A stretch of DNA of 64,000 nucleotides from Nocardioides malaquae. Lineage in GTDB: Bacteria; Actinomycetota; Actinomycetes; Propionibacteriales; Nocardioidaceae. Positions within the stretch are counted from its first letter, which is position 1; the number at the start of each line of letters is the position of its first letter. Positions 55,432 to 64,000 of the stretch are shown here, in pieces. The notes below the pieces were generated by a model, which had not been told where the DNA came from, made no database searches, and saw only the letters and a list, made by a program, of their open reading frames with translations. Both the position numbers and the translations under genes were made by a program. The stretch is from contig NZ_JADCSA010000009.1 of assembly GCF_015070385.1 (NCBI RefSeq), positions 1 to 64,000 of the forward strand, read 5' to 3'.

Positions 55432-55496
55432 GCAGCCATCATTGACCGCAAACACAAAAAACACAACACGCGTGCAGGTCTGGCTGTCGGCGCAGC

Positions 55497-55680
55497 GACC
55501 GGTCGGCTCGAAACGATCAGCGACCGACCCAGCCGGTGTCCGCTCGTACTTCGGCGGCGCATCCGTGGCCAACGCCGCCCGCACCGTGTTCCTCGCCAGG
55601 CCCGTCTTCCGCACGATGGCCTTGATGCTCATCTGTTCCGACTTGTGAAACCGCCGGATCTCAGCCCAGCCCTCAGTCAT
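55497..55680 (-). pseudogene. IS21-family transposase (IstA) N-terminal remnant
   Basis: About 61 residues starting at ATG 55680 with GAGGGAG before it: WAEIRRFHKSEQMSIKAIVRKTGLARNTVRAALATDAPPKYERTPAGSVADRFEP. This is the N-terminal DNA-binding region of IstA-type transposases; the rest (some 400 residues) and IstB are missing. Homology stops near 55497 and the frame then runs through unrelated sequence into the HTH gene. It shows a decayed insertion. Confidence 0.75.
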
Positions 55681-55724
55681 GATCGCTCCCTCACTGTGCC
55701 GAGGGGCTCAGGATTCGATCGACA

Positions 55725-55765
55725 CCAGAGGGTCAGAATTCACCCGGCAGCGACACTCGGACCCT
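55725..55765 (-). repeat. probable IS21 terminal repeat remnant
   Basis: On the minus strand the sequence GTGTCGCTGCCGGGTGAATT followed by CTGACCCTC lies about 55-75 bp before the transposase start. It resembles IS21-group ends (CCGGGTGAA-type). The matching right end was not found. Confidence 0.35.
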
Positions 55766-55800
55766 GATGCGGACTCGATCTCCCTGCTCCCCTCGGTCGG

Positions 55801-56895
55801 TCACAGCGGCGCCGCGCGGACCGTCTCCCTGGCGATCTCGGATTCCTCGGACGCCTTCACCACCACGGTCCGCACAGTTGCGTTGGGAGCACTGATGTCG
55901 GTGTCGCCTCGCGCGGACTCGTTCGCATCCTGATCAATCCAGAGGCCGAGGTGCTCCAGTCCGCTCGCCATGTCGCGGCGTACGTCAGGCGAGTGCTCAC
56001 CGATCCCACCGGTCAGGACCAACAGGTCCAGGCCTTGGGCGCTGGCGGCCATCGCCCCGATCTCTCGGCGGAGGTGGTGGATGAAGACGTCGTAGGCCAG
56101 AGCCGCGTCGGGGCTGCCGGTCTCTCGCTCCGCCAAGACGTCGCGGAGGTCGCCGCTGGTCCCCGAGAGTCCCTTCATTCCTGAGTGGTGCTCGAGAACG
56201 TCGCTCAGTTGCGCGGCCGTCAGGTCACCGTTCTGGATGAGCCACAGGACCATCCCCGGATCCACCGACCCGGACCGGGTGGCCATGACGAGGCCTGCGA
56301 GCGGGGTGAAACCCATGGTGGTGTCGACGGATCGCCCGTCCCGCACGGCTGCCAGGGACGCGCCGGCGCCGAGGTGACAGGAGACGACGCGCATTTCGTG
56401 GAGGTCTTGCCCGACCATCTCCGCTGCCCGGCGTACGGCGTAGGCGTGGCTCAGACCGTGGAACCCGTAGCGTCGCAACTGCCAACGTTCGTTCCACTCC
56501 TTGGGCAGGGCATAGGTGCTCGCGGCTGGCGGCAGGGTCGCGTGGAAGGCGGTGTCGAAGCAGGCCACGGCAGGCGCGTTCGGGAGCAGTCTTCGCACTT
56601 CCCGGATCGCGGCGGTGGCCCGGGGGTTGTGCAGCGGCGCCAGGTTGGTGATCGAGTCGAGGTGGTCGAGCACCTCGTCGTCGACCAGCACGGGCTCGCG
56701 GAAGCGTGGTCCGCCGTGGACGACGCGGTGGCCCACCAGGTCGGGGGTGGGGTGCTGCTCGATGAAGTCGCGGATCGGCGAGTCGTGACCGTCTCCCTCC
56801 CACCGCTCGACGGTGGTGGCGGCGACCTCCCGGTCCCCCTCACGCAGAGAGAGCTTCAAGCTGCTGGAGCCGGCGTTGACGATCAGGATCCGCAC
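55801..56895 (-). CDS. ackA: acetate kinase
   Basis: Interconverts acetyl phosphate plus ADP with acetate plus ATP. The 364-residue ASKHA-fold protein has the opening VRILIVNAGSSSLKL, VGHRVVHGG, the catalytic region CFDTAFHATLP, SCHLGAGASLAA, DTTMGFTPLAG and ATP-site GGIGEHSPDVR. It is shorter than the usual 390-410. GTG 56895 follows the xfp stop by 5 bp, so it uses the acetyl phosphate made by phosphoketolase to make ATP. Confidence 0.93.
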   Translation of the reverse strand: MRILIVNAGSSSLKLSLREGDREVAATTVERWEGDGHDSPIRDFIEQHPTPDLVGHRVVHGGPRFREPVLVDDEVLDHLDSITNLAPLHNPRATAAIREVRRLLPNAPAVACFDTAFHATLPPAASTYALPKEWNERWQLRRYGFHGLSHAYAVRRAAEMVGQDLHEMRVVSCHLGAGASLAAVRDGRSVDTTMGFTPLAGLVMATRSGSVDPGMVLWLIQNGDLTAAQLSDVLEHHSGMKGLSGTSGDLRDVLAERETGSPDAALAYDVFIHHLRREIGAMAASAQGLDLLVLTGGIGEHSPDVRRDMASGLEHLGLWIDQDANESARGDTDISAPNATVRTVVVKASEESEIARETVRAAPL

Positions 56896-56900
56896 GCCCC

Positions 56901-59348
56901 TCAGCCCTCCGGGGCATTCTGGGCGGGATCCGACGTCTCGGTCCGAGGTCCGGGCCCGGGTCGCCACTGCCAGTCCTGGACCTCAGGGAGATCTTCGCCC
57001 TGGGCGCGGATGTATGACCTGTGCTCGACCAACTTGTCCCTCAGCGCCTCCCGCACCGGTCCCCCCACCGCCTGGAGGCGGGGAACCCGATCGATCACGT
57101 CCATCGCCAGGTTGAAGCGATCGATCTGGTTGAGCACGGTCATGTCGAACGGAGTGGTCGTGGTGCCCTCCTCCTTGTAGCCACGCACGTGGAGGTTGTG
57201 GTGGTTGTGCCGCCGGTAGGTCAGCCGATGGATGAGCGTGGGATACCCGTGATAGGCGAAGATGACCGGCTTGTCCTTGGTGAACAGGGCGTCGAACGCG
57301 GCATCCGAGATCCCGTGGGGGTGCTCGCGCTCATCCTGGAGCCGCATCAGGTCGACCACGTTGACGAACCGGACGGCGAGGTCGGGGAAGAACCCGCGCA
57401 GCAGGTCCACGGCCGCCAGGGCTTCCATCGTCGGCACCTCGCCGGCGCAGCCGAGCACCACGTCGGGTTCCGCATCCGGGTGGGTGCTGGCCCATTCCCA
57501 GATCCCGATGCCCTTGGTGCAGTGCACGATCGCCTCATCCATCGTGAGGTACTGCAACGCCGGCTGTTTGCCGGCCACGATCACGTTCACGTACTGGCGG
57601 CTGCGTAGGCAGTGGTCGGTCACCGAGAGCAACGTGTTGGCGTCCGGGGGGAAGTAGACGCGCACCACGTCCGACTTCTTGTTGACCACATGGTCCACGA
57701 AACCCGGGTCCTGGTGGGAGAAGCCGTTGTGGTCCTGACGCCACACGTGCGAGGTCAGCAGGTAATTCAGGGAGGCGATCGGCCTGCGCCACACGATGTC
57801 GTTGCTGACCTTCAACCATTTCGCGTGCTGGTTGAACATCGAGTCCACGAGGTGGATGAACGCCTCGTAGCAGGAGAAGAGCCCGTGCCTGCCGGTCAAC
57901 AGGTATCCCTCGAGCCAGCCCTCACAGGTGTGCTCGGACAGGATCTCCATCACCCGGCCGTCAACGGCCAGGTGGTCGTCGCCCGGCAGCGTCTCGGCGT
58001 TCCAGGTGCGCCCGGTCACGTCGAGCACGTCCTGCAGCCGGTTGGAGTTGTTCTCGTCCGGGGAGAACAGGCGGAAGCGGTCCATGTTGGCGGCCATCAC
58101 GTCCCGCAGGAACCCGCCCAGCACCCTCGTCGCCTCCACCGCGCCGGTCCCCGGTGTCTCCACCTCGACCGCGTACTCCCGGAAGTCAGGCATCTGCAGG
58201 TCGCGCAGCAGGAGTCCGCCGTTCGCGTGCGGGGTGGCACTCATCCGTCGGTCGCCGGCGGGGTGCAGGTCGGCGATCTCCGGGACCGGGGCACCCTCGG
58301 CGGTGAAGAGCTCCTCGGGTCGGTAGCTGCGCATCCACTCCTCGAGGACGGCACGGTGCGAGTCGTCCTCGCGGGCCCGCGCGAACGGCACCTGGTGCGA
58401 GCGCCAGGAGCCCTCGACCTGCTGCCCGTCGACCGTCGCGGGACCGGTCCAGCCCTTGGGAGATCGCAGGACGATCATCGGCCACGGTCGCCTGGCGACC
58501 GGTTGCCGCCGGGCGGTACGCGCCTCGTGCTGGATGTCGCCGATCTCGTCCAGGCAGTGGTCCAGCGTGGCGGCGAAGGACTGGTGCATCTCCTCGGGCT
58601 CCGATCCCTCGACCATGTACGGCGCGTGTCCGTACCCGCGCATCAGTGAGGTCAGCTCGTCCGCGGGGATGCGCGCCAGGAGGGTCGGGTTGGCGATCTT
58701 GTACCCGTTCAGGTGCAGGATCGGGAGAACGGCGCCATCGCGCCGCGGGTCAACGAACTTGTTGGAATGCCAGCTCGCGGCCAGAGGCCCGGTCTCGGCC
58801 TCCCCGTCCCCCACCACCGCCGCGACCACGAGCCCGGGGTTGTCGAACGCCGCACCGTAGGCGTGCGAGAGCGAGTAGCCCAGCTCCCCTCCCTCGTGGA
58901 TGGAACCAGGTGTCTCGGGGGCCACATGGCTCGGTATCCCGCCTGGGAACGAAAACTGCTGGAAGAGTCGATGCATCCCACGTAGGTCCCGGCCGATGTC
59001 CGGGTAGACCTCGCTGTACGTCCCCTCGAGCCACCCTGCCGCCACCGGGCCAGGACCGCCGTGGCCCGGGCCCATCACATACATCATGTCGAGGTCGCGC
59101 GCCGCGATCGCGCGGTTGAGGTGCGCGTACATGAAGTTCAGGCCAGGGGTCGTGCCCCAGTGACCCAGGAGTCTCGGCTTGACGTGCTCGGGCCTCAAGG
59201 GCTCACGCAGCAGCGGGTTGTCCATCAGATAGATCTGACCCACCGACAGGTAGTTCGCTGCTCGCCACCACGCGTCGATCCGGCGAAGCTCCGCCCTGCC
59301 CAGAGGCCGCCTACTGATGGTGCTGGTCGTGACGTTGCGTCCATCCAT
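56901..59348 (-). CDS. xfp: xylulose-5-phosphate/fructose-6-phosphate phosphoketolase
   Basis: Splits xylulose 5-phosphate or fructose 6-phosphate with phosphate into acetyl phosphate and a C3 or C4 aldose phosphate, using TPP. The 815-residue protein has the family's [26 protein letters not shown], the TPP-site [15 protein letters not shown]...[19 protein letters not shown] and the C-terminal [38 protein letters not shown]. It is the first gene of xfp-ackA and gives a redox-free bypass of part of glycolysis. Confidence 0.95.
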   Translation of the reverse strand: MDGRNVTTSTISRRPLGRAELRRIDAWWRAANYLSVGQIYLMDNPLLREPLRPEHVKPRLLGHWGTTPGLNFMYAHLNRAIAARDLDMMYVMGPGHGGPGPVAAGWLEGTYSEVYPDIGRDLRGMHRLFQQFSFPGGIPSHVAPETPGSIHEGGELGYSLSHAYGAAFDNPGLVVAAVVGDGEAETGPLAASWHSNKFVDPRRDGAVLPILHLNGYKIANPTLLARIPADELTSLMRGYGHAPYMVEGSEPEEMHQSFAATLDHCLDEIGDIQHEARTARRQPVARRPWPMIVLRSPKGWTGPATVDGQQVEGSWRSHQVPFARAREDDSHRAVLEEWMRSYRPEELFTAEGAPVPEIADLHPAGDRRMSATPHANGGLLLRDLQMPDFREYAVEVETPGTGAVEATRVLGGFLRDVMAANMDRFRLFSPDENNSNRLQDVLDVTGRTWNAETLPGDDHLAVDGRVMEILSEHTCEGWLEGYLLTGRHGLFSCYEAFIHLVDSMFNQHAKWLKVSNDIVWRRPIASLNYLLTSHVWRQDHNGFSHQDPGFVDHVVNKKSDVVRVYFPPDANTLLSVTDHCLRSRQYVNVIVAGKQPALQYLTMDEAIVHCTKGIGIWEWASTHPDAEPDVVLGCAGEVPTMEALAAVDLLRGFFPDLAVRFVNVVDLMRLQDEREHPHGISDAAFDALFTKDKPVIFAYHGYPTLIHRLTYRRHNHHNLHVRGYKEEGTTTTPFDMTVLNQIDRFNLAMDVIDRVPRLQAVGGPVREALRDKLVEHRSYIRAQGEDLPEVQDWQWRPGPGPRTETSDPAQNAPEG

Positions 59349-59356
59349 GCTGCTCG

Positions 59357-59385
59357 ACGCTAGCGGCGAGTCATGGCCGCGTCGA
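59357..59385 (-). promoter_or_regulatory. candidate xfp promoter
   Basis: On the minus strand TCGACG (59380-59385) and TAGCGT (59357-59362) are 17 bp apart, and the -10 ends 8 bp before the xfp ATG, which has no Shine-Dalgarno. A leaderless transcript is predicted. Confidence 0.4.
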
Positions 59386-59431
59386 GGGCCACGCCCGTTG
59401 ACACTCGTCGCGAACAGAAGGAAGGTGAGGC

Positions 59432-59779
59432 ATGGCCATGAAATCTCCCACCCCGTCCCCCGATGAAGGAGTTGCCGAAACGACCACCCCCACGGCGGAC
59501 TCCATCGCCTCAGGCTCCACCCCGAAGGTCACGCGAGCAAGCGCCGCGTGGGTGGCGACCGGGGTGGCCCTCCTGCTCCTGATCCTCCTCATCGTCTTCA
59601 TCTTGCAGAACTCGTCACGGGTCGAGGTCCAGTTCCTTGGGATGGCGGGAACCATCCCCCTCGGAATGGCTCTGCTGATCGCCGCGGTGGGCGGCGGTGT
59701 GGTGGTGGCGATCGCTGGGGTCGCGCGGGTCACCCAGTTGCGCTTGAACGCCCGCCGCGTCAGACACAACCACCCCTGA
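59432..59779 (+). CDS. LapA/DUF1049-domain small membrane protein
   Basis: A 115-residue protein. About 33 residues of polar N-terminal tail precede two hydrophobic helices ([23 protein letters not shown] and [19 protein letters not shown]) separated by [11 protein letters not shown], the pattern of LapA/DUF1049 proteins, which in enteric bacteria help in lipopolysaccharide assembly control but in actinobacteria are uncharacterised. GGAAGGTGAGGC precedes ATG 59432. It diverges from xfp. Confidence 0.75.
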   Translation: MAMKSPTPSPDEGVAETTTPTADSIASGSTPKVTRASAAWVATGVALLLLILLIVFILQNSSRVEVQFLGMAGTIPLGMALLIAAVGGGVVVAIAGVARVTQLRLNARRVRHNHP

Positions 59780-59815
59780 CCCTGATGGCACCTCGCGCTC
59801 GACGAAAGAGCTGTT

Positions 59816-60298
59816 GTGAGCGTCACGAGCACCGGGAAACACGTCCTGCTACAAGGGGCCGGCTGGGTTCTGGTCATCGTCGGTCTTGCTGCCCTGGTCC
59901 TTCCCGGACCAGGTTTGCTCGCCCTTTTTGCGGGGATGGCCATGCTGGCCACCCAGTACGAATGGGCTGACCGACGCCTCGCACCGGTCAGGAGAGCTGC
60001 CCTGCGAACGGCCGCTGACAGCGTCAGGACCTGGCTGCGGATTCTGCTGTCCCTGATCGGCATCCTCGTGCTGATCGGCCTGGGCATCTATTGGGGCATC
60101 AGCGTCGCGGCACCCTCCTGGTGGCCCGTGCCCGACCATTGGTGGCTGGTGGGCGGCTGGGGCACCGGCGCCACCCTGATCGGGTCCGGCGTCATCGCCC
60201 TCGCCTTGCTCGTTTACAGCTACCTGAACTTTCGCGGTCCCCACGACGACCAGGGTCCGGCCGAGCACGCGATCGACGAGGGCAACGATCCGGGGTGA
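59816..60298 (+). CDS. PGPGW-family transmembrane protein
   Basis: A 160-residue membrane protein with the family motif VLPGPGLLALFAGMAMLATQYEWADR between its first helices, then two to three more helices. PGPGW proteins are small, widespread and uncharacterised. GTG 59816 starts 36 bp after the LapA-like gene, in the same direction, and the cation ATPase follows 81 bp later, so these may form one transcript. Confidence 0.72.
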   Translation: MSVTSTGKHVLLQGAGWVLVIVGLAALVLPGPGLLALFAGMAMLATQYEWADRRLAPVRRAALRTAADSVRTWLRILLSLIGILVLIGLGIYWGISVAAPSWWPVPDHWWLVGGWGTGATLIGSGVIALALLVYSYLNFRGPHDDQGPAEHAIDEGNDPG

Positions 60299-60379
60299 CG
60301 TTGCGACGCCCCCTTCTGCCCAGCGCTAACGTCAAGCCAGGGCCGCTTCGAGGGCGCCCCAAACCTCTGGAGGAGGATC

Positions 60380-63244
60380 ATGGCTCTGGGTCCGCCGAGT
60401 CCAAGGGTGCTCCGCGACCCGTCGCTGTTGGACGCTGACGCCGTAGGCCGAGAGTTGGATGTGGATCCGTCCACCGGCCTCTCCGAGGAAGAGGCCGCCC
60501 GCCGCCTGGCCACCGACGGCGCCAACGAACTGCGCGGCAAGAAGCCGGTGCCGACGTGGCGCAAGATCCTCACCCAATTTCAAGATCCCCTGATCTACCT
60601 GCTGCTCGCCGCGGTCGCGATCTCGCTGATCGCCTGGATCATCGATGGCGCCCCGGGCACGCCCATCGACGCCCTCGTCATCGCCGCGATCATCGTGCTC
60701 AACGCCGTACTCGGCTACACCCAGGAGTCCAAGGCCGAGAACGCGGTGACGGCTCTCGGCACCATGACGGCCGCAGTGTCCACGGTCCTGCGGGACGGAA
60801 AACTCCGTACGGTCCCCTCGGCCGAACTGGTGAGAGGTGACGTGCTCGTGCTCGACGAGGGCGCGGCAGTCGGGGCGGACGCACGTCTGCTGAGCGCGAA
60901 CGCGCTGCGGGTCCAGGAGGCGTCCCTGACCGGGGAAAGCGAGGCTGTCACGAAGGATCCCACGACCTTGGGTCACCAGGTGCCCCTCGGCGACCGGTTG
61001 AACATGGCATACAAGGGCACCGCTGTGGCCCAGGGCAACGGACGCGCGATCGTCACCGGCGTCGGGATGGACACCGAGGTCGGCTCGATCGCCGAGATGC
61101 TGGACGCCACCGTCGAGGAACCCACCCCCCTGCAGAACGAAGTGGCAGCCATCAGCAAGATGCTCGGGGCAGCGGTCGTCGTCATCGCCCTCGTCGTGAT
61201 GCTCACGATCATCCTGGTGGACGGTGTCACCGAACCGAGCGACCTGGTGATCGTGCTGCTGCTGGGTGTCTCCCTCGCGGTCGCCGCAGTGCCCGAAGGC
61301 CTACCGACCATCTTGTCCGTCGTGCTCGCCATCGGTGTGCAACGGATGGCCAAACGCAACGCCGTGGTCAAGAAACTCAGCGCGGTGGAGGCCCTCGGGT
61401 CGGCATCGGTCATTTGCACCGACAAGACCGGCACCCTCACCCGGAACGAGATGACCATCCAGCGGATCGTCACGGCCTCGGGTACCGCCGAAGTGAGTGG
61501 CATCGGATACCGCCCCGAGGGCGACGTACGCAGTGACGCCAGCCAGCTTGTCGACGCTCACCTGCACGAGGCACGGCTACTTCTCGGGGCAGGCTCGCTC
61601 GCCAATGACGCACAGTTGACCGAGCGTGCCGGCGCGTGGGAGATCGTCGGTGACCCGACCGAGGCTGCGTTCCTGGTCGCGGCGCGCAAGCTCGCAGGCA
61701 CCACGGAGCGCATGAGCCGTTTCGAGCGACGCGCCGAGGTTCCCTTCACCTCCGAACGCAAGATGATGTCGACCCTGCACCGGGAGTCGAACCACGGCAC
61801 CCACGTCCTGCTCAGCAAAGGCGCCCCCGACGTTCTGTTGTCCAGCTGCACCAGGCAGCAGGTCGGGCGCGAGACCGTGCCACTCACGGACCAGAGCAGG
61901 GCCGAGCTCCTCGCCGAGATCGAAGGCCTCTCTGCCGACGCGTTCCGCACCCTCGGCGTCGCCTACCGCAGCGTGACCGACCAATCCGCAGACGATGACA
62001 TCGAGATCGACCAGTCTTGGGAGGAGGACCTGGTTTATGTGGGAGTCGTCGGCATCATCGACCCCGCGCGCTCCGAAGTGGCCCCGGCCATCAGTGAGGC
62101 CCACCGCGCTGGCATCCGCGTCATCATGATCACCGGAGACCATCCGAGCACCGCCAGCCGCATCGCGCAGAACCTTGGCATCATCGAGGCCGGAGGTCGC
62201 GCCGTGACCGGAGTGGAACTGGACGCCCTCGATGACGCGGAACTACTCGTCCTCACTCGCGAGGTCTCCGTCTACGCCCGGGTCGCGCCCCACCACAAAC
62301 TCCGGCTCGTCGACTCACTGCAGTCCGACGGCCAGATCGTGTCCATGACCGGCGACGGCGTCAACGACGCACCCGCGCTCAAGTCGGCCGACATCGGCGT
62401 CGCGATGGGCATCACCGGGACCGAGGTCACCAAAGAGGCCGCGCGGATGATCCTGGCCGACGACAACTTCGCCACGATTGTCGCCGCCGTGCGTCAAGGT
62501 CGCGTCATCTTCCAGAACATCAAGAAGTTCCTGCGGTACCTGCTGTCGTCCAACGTGGGCGAGGTTCTCACCGTCTTCCTCGGTGTCGTCTTCGCCGGAG
62601 TCATCGGCCTCAACGAGGCCAGCGACGGGTCTGCGGTCGTGCTGCCGTTGCTCGCGACCCAGATCCTGTGGATCAACCTGATCACCGACTCGACGCCAGC
62701 CTTGGCCATGGGGATCGACCCCGAGATCGACGACGTGATGGCACGAGCACCGCGCAAGATGACAGACCGGGCCATCGACGCCCGCATGTGGAAAGGAATC
62801 GCGTCCATCGGACTGGTCATGGCCCTGTCGACCCTCTTCGCGATCGACCTGTTTCTGCCCGGCGGACTGGTTGAGGGCAATGACACTCTCGACGTCGCCC
62901 GTACTGCTGGCTTCACCACCCTCGTACTCGCACAACTCTTCAACTCCCTCAACGCCCGGTCGGAGACAACGAGCGCCTTCCACGGCCTCTTCGCCAACAA
63001 GTGGCTGTGGGGCGCAATCGGTCTCGGAGTAGCCCTACAGGTCGCAGTCGTCGAGGTTCCGCTCCTGCAGGTCGCCTTCGGCACCGCACCCTTGGATCTG
63101 ACTCACTGGGCCGCGTGCGTCGCACTTGGCTCGATCGTGCTCTGGTACGACGAACTCCGGAAACTCACGCTGCGGCGGACCGATCGCCGAAGGAACGCAC
63201 CGCTGCGTCACGCGGCGGCGCACAACCCCCACCACTCCCGTTGA
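60380..63244 (+). CDS. P2-type cation-transporting ATPase (Ca2+-type-like)
   Basis: A 954-residue P-type ATPase. Order: N-terminal cation-ATPase domain, actuator loop with TGES (QEASLTGESEAV), M4 with AVPEGLP, phosphorylated Asp348 in CTDKTGTLT, nucleotide domain with KGAP, hinge GDGVNDAPAL and the C-terminal six-helix domain. The NLITDSTPALAMG stretch in M6 resembles Ca2+ ATPases such as PacL. GGAGGAGGATC before ATG 60380 is a very strong ribosome-binding site. The ion is not certain. Confidence 0.93.
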   Translation: MALGPPSPRVLRDPSLLDADAVGRELDVDPSTGLSEEEAARRLATDGANELRGKKPVPTWRKILTQFQDPLIYLLLAAVAISLIAWIIDGAPGTPIDALVIAAIIVLNAVLGYTQESKAENAVTALGTMTAAVSTVLRDGKLRTVPSAELVRGDVLVLDEGAAVGADARLLSANALRVQEASLTGESEAVTKDPTTLGHQVPLGDRLNMAYKGTAVAQGNGRAIVTGVGMDTEVGSIAEMLDATVEEPTPLQNEVAAISKMLGAAVVVIALVVMLTIILVDGVTEPSDLVIVLLLGVSLAVAAVPEGLPTILSVVLAIGVQRMAKRNAVVKKLSAVEALGSASVICTDKTGTLTRNEMTIQRIVTASGTAEVSGIGYRPEGDVRSDASQLVDAHLHEARLLLGAGSLANDAQLTERAGAWEIVGDPTEAAFLVAARKLAGTTERMSRFERRAEVPFTSERKMMSTLHRESNHGTHVLLSKGAPDVLLSSCTRQQVGRETVPLTDQSRAELLAEIEGLSADAFRTLGVAYRSVTDQSADDDIEIDQSWEEDLVYVGVVGIIDPARSEVAPAISEAHRAGIRVIMITGDHPSTASRIAQNLGIIEAGGRAVTGVELDALDDAELLVLTREVSVYARVAPHHKLRLVDSLQSDGQIVSMTGDGVNDAPALKSADIGVAMGITGTEVTKEAARMILADDNFATIVAAVRQGRVIFQNIKKFLRYLLSSNVGEVLTVFLGVVFAGVIGLNEASDGSAVVLPLLATQILWINLITDSTPALAMGIDPEIDDVMARAPRKMTDRAIDARMWKGIASIGLVMALSTLFAIDLFLPGGLVEGNDTLDVARTAGFTTLVLAQLFNSLNARSETTSAFHGLFANKWLWGAIGLGVALQVAVVEVPLLQVAFGTAPLDLTHWAACVALGSIVLWYDELRKLTLRRTDRRRNAPLRHAAAHNPHHSR

Positions 63245-63335
63245 GCACGTCGGGCCTGGCTGAGCGCCAGGACTCTGCCGCGCGTTGAGAGCGGCGGACT
63301 GCGACCGTTCGGCTGGGTCAGACTGCGACTGGGGG

Positions 63336-64000
63336 ATGGTCAATCCAGTGATATCGCTGGTCCTCGGCTCGCTCTATCTCGGACTGGCCGCCGGGGTGGG
63401 ATTCGCCGGGACGCCTGAGGCCATCACGCTCGGCTTCGGCGGCATCATGGCCGAGGTGGGGCTTCTCATTGGCTTCGGCGTGCTGATCGGCGCGTTGCTG
63501 CATTCCACAGGCCCGTTCCGACGACTGGGCGGTCTGCTCGTGAAGAGCGTCGGCGCCGCGCGGCTGCCATACGCTCTGACCTCACTTCTCGCGGTGGTGA
63601 TGCCGTCGATCTACGTCGACGTGCAGGTGGTCCTGGCGGCGCCTGTGGCTCGCAGCGCCTCCCCGTTCATCGGTCGGACGGACCTGCCCGTCCTGGCGTG
63701 CGCGCTCGGGGGCGGCATCTTCGCCGGCTACGTCTTCGTCATCCCCGGCCTCGCCACGATCTCCATCGCGGGACTCCTCGGTATCCAACTCGGCGACTAG
63801 CTCCTCTACGGACTGGTCATCGGTCTCACCGCCGCGGTCGTCTCGACGATGCTGATGCGGATCCTGTTCAGCGCGGGCGGCTTTTGGGGCCCCGAGACTG
63901 ATGAAGAAGTCGACGAGGCGGCGATGGCCGCGCAGGAGGCCGCCGACGCGGCCTACCTCACCGGCGAGGCGGGGTCTGCGCACGAGGCAATGTCCCGCGC
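63336..64000 (+). pseudogene. GntP-family (gluconate-type) permease, in-frame stop, cut by window end
   Basis: From ATG 63336 the frame encodes GntP-type membrane segments (VGLLIGFGVLIGALLHSTG, MPSIYVDVQVVLAAPVARS, VLACALGGGIFAGYVFVIPGLATIS). At GIQLGD a TAG (63798-63800) interrupts, but the same frame continues with recognisable family sequence LLYGLVIGLTAAVVSTMLM to the window edge. One base change (for example CAG to TAG) would explain it. It may be a fresh nonsense mutation or a sequencing error. The neighbouring phosphoketolase would accept pentose phosphates from gluconate. Confidence 0.75.

Overview
The window is GC-rich throughout (roughly 70% by eye), with strong G/C bias at third codon positions, many GTG starts, 4-bp ATGA/GTGA gene overlaps and apparently leaderless promoters. 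With the gene families present (NAD-dependent ligase, GatCAB, SigE-family sigma factors, DUF1906 hydrolase, phosphoketolase) this indicates an actinobacterial chromosome. A Nocardioides-like member of the Propionibacteriales is my best guess, made from gene style and not from a marker gene.

Layout. 1-80: probable right end of an insertion sequence. 0.1-9 kb and 12.8-20.1 kb: branched-chain amino acid and serine synthesis (leuB-ilvE, serA, ilvB-ilvN-ilvC, ilvD), interleaved with a Ser/Thr kinase-amidase pair, two ABC-type drug or antibiotic export pairs and membrane or secreted proteins. Two leader peptides, with Leu-Val-rich and Leu-Leu-Val runs, sit in front of the leuB and ilvB operons. The ilvB leader is followed by a classical attenuator (pause hairpin plus a U-tailed terminator); the leuB leader overlaps an 11-bp stem.

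24.6-32.4 kb: the most interesting region, a vitamin B12 uptake locus. Two near-identical cobalamin riboswitches each precede a secreted alpha-alpha-barrel (terpene-cyclase-like) protein. The second transcript continues into a membrane-anchored protein with a DUF4430/transcobalamin C-terminal-like domain and then a complete ECF transporter (T, fused double ATPase, S). The alpha and beta domains that animals fuse in intrinsic factor and transcobalamin appear here as separate surface proteins feeding an ECF importer.

32.5-52.9 kb: housekeeping and envelope genes: gatCAB, two sigma factor plus membrane beta-propeller modules, an SGNH lipase-like lipoprotein, ligA, a GAF/PAS/SpoIIE phosphatase, an osmoprotectant ABC transporter, a solitary SNF2-like helicase, a 2H phosphoesterase and a DUF1906/peptidoglycan-binding secreted protein.

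52.9-64 kb looks accessory: a LysE exporter, an orphan lipoprotein, a damaged HTH plus nucleotidyltransferase pair next to an IS21 remnant, then ackA-xfp (phosphoketolase bypass), two small membrane proteins, a P2-type cation ATPase and a GntP-like permease interrupted by an in-frame stop, running off the window end. No tRNA, rRNA or CRISPR array was seen.
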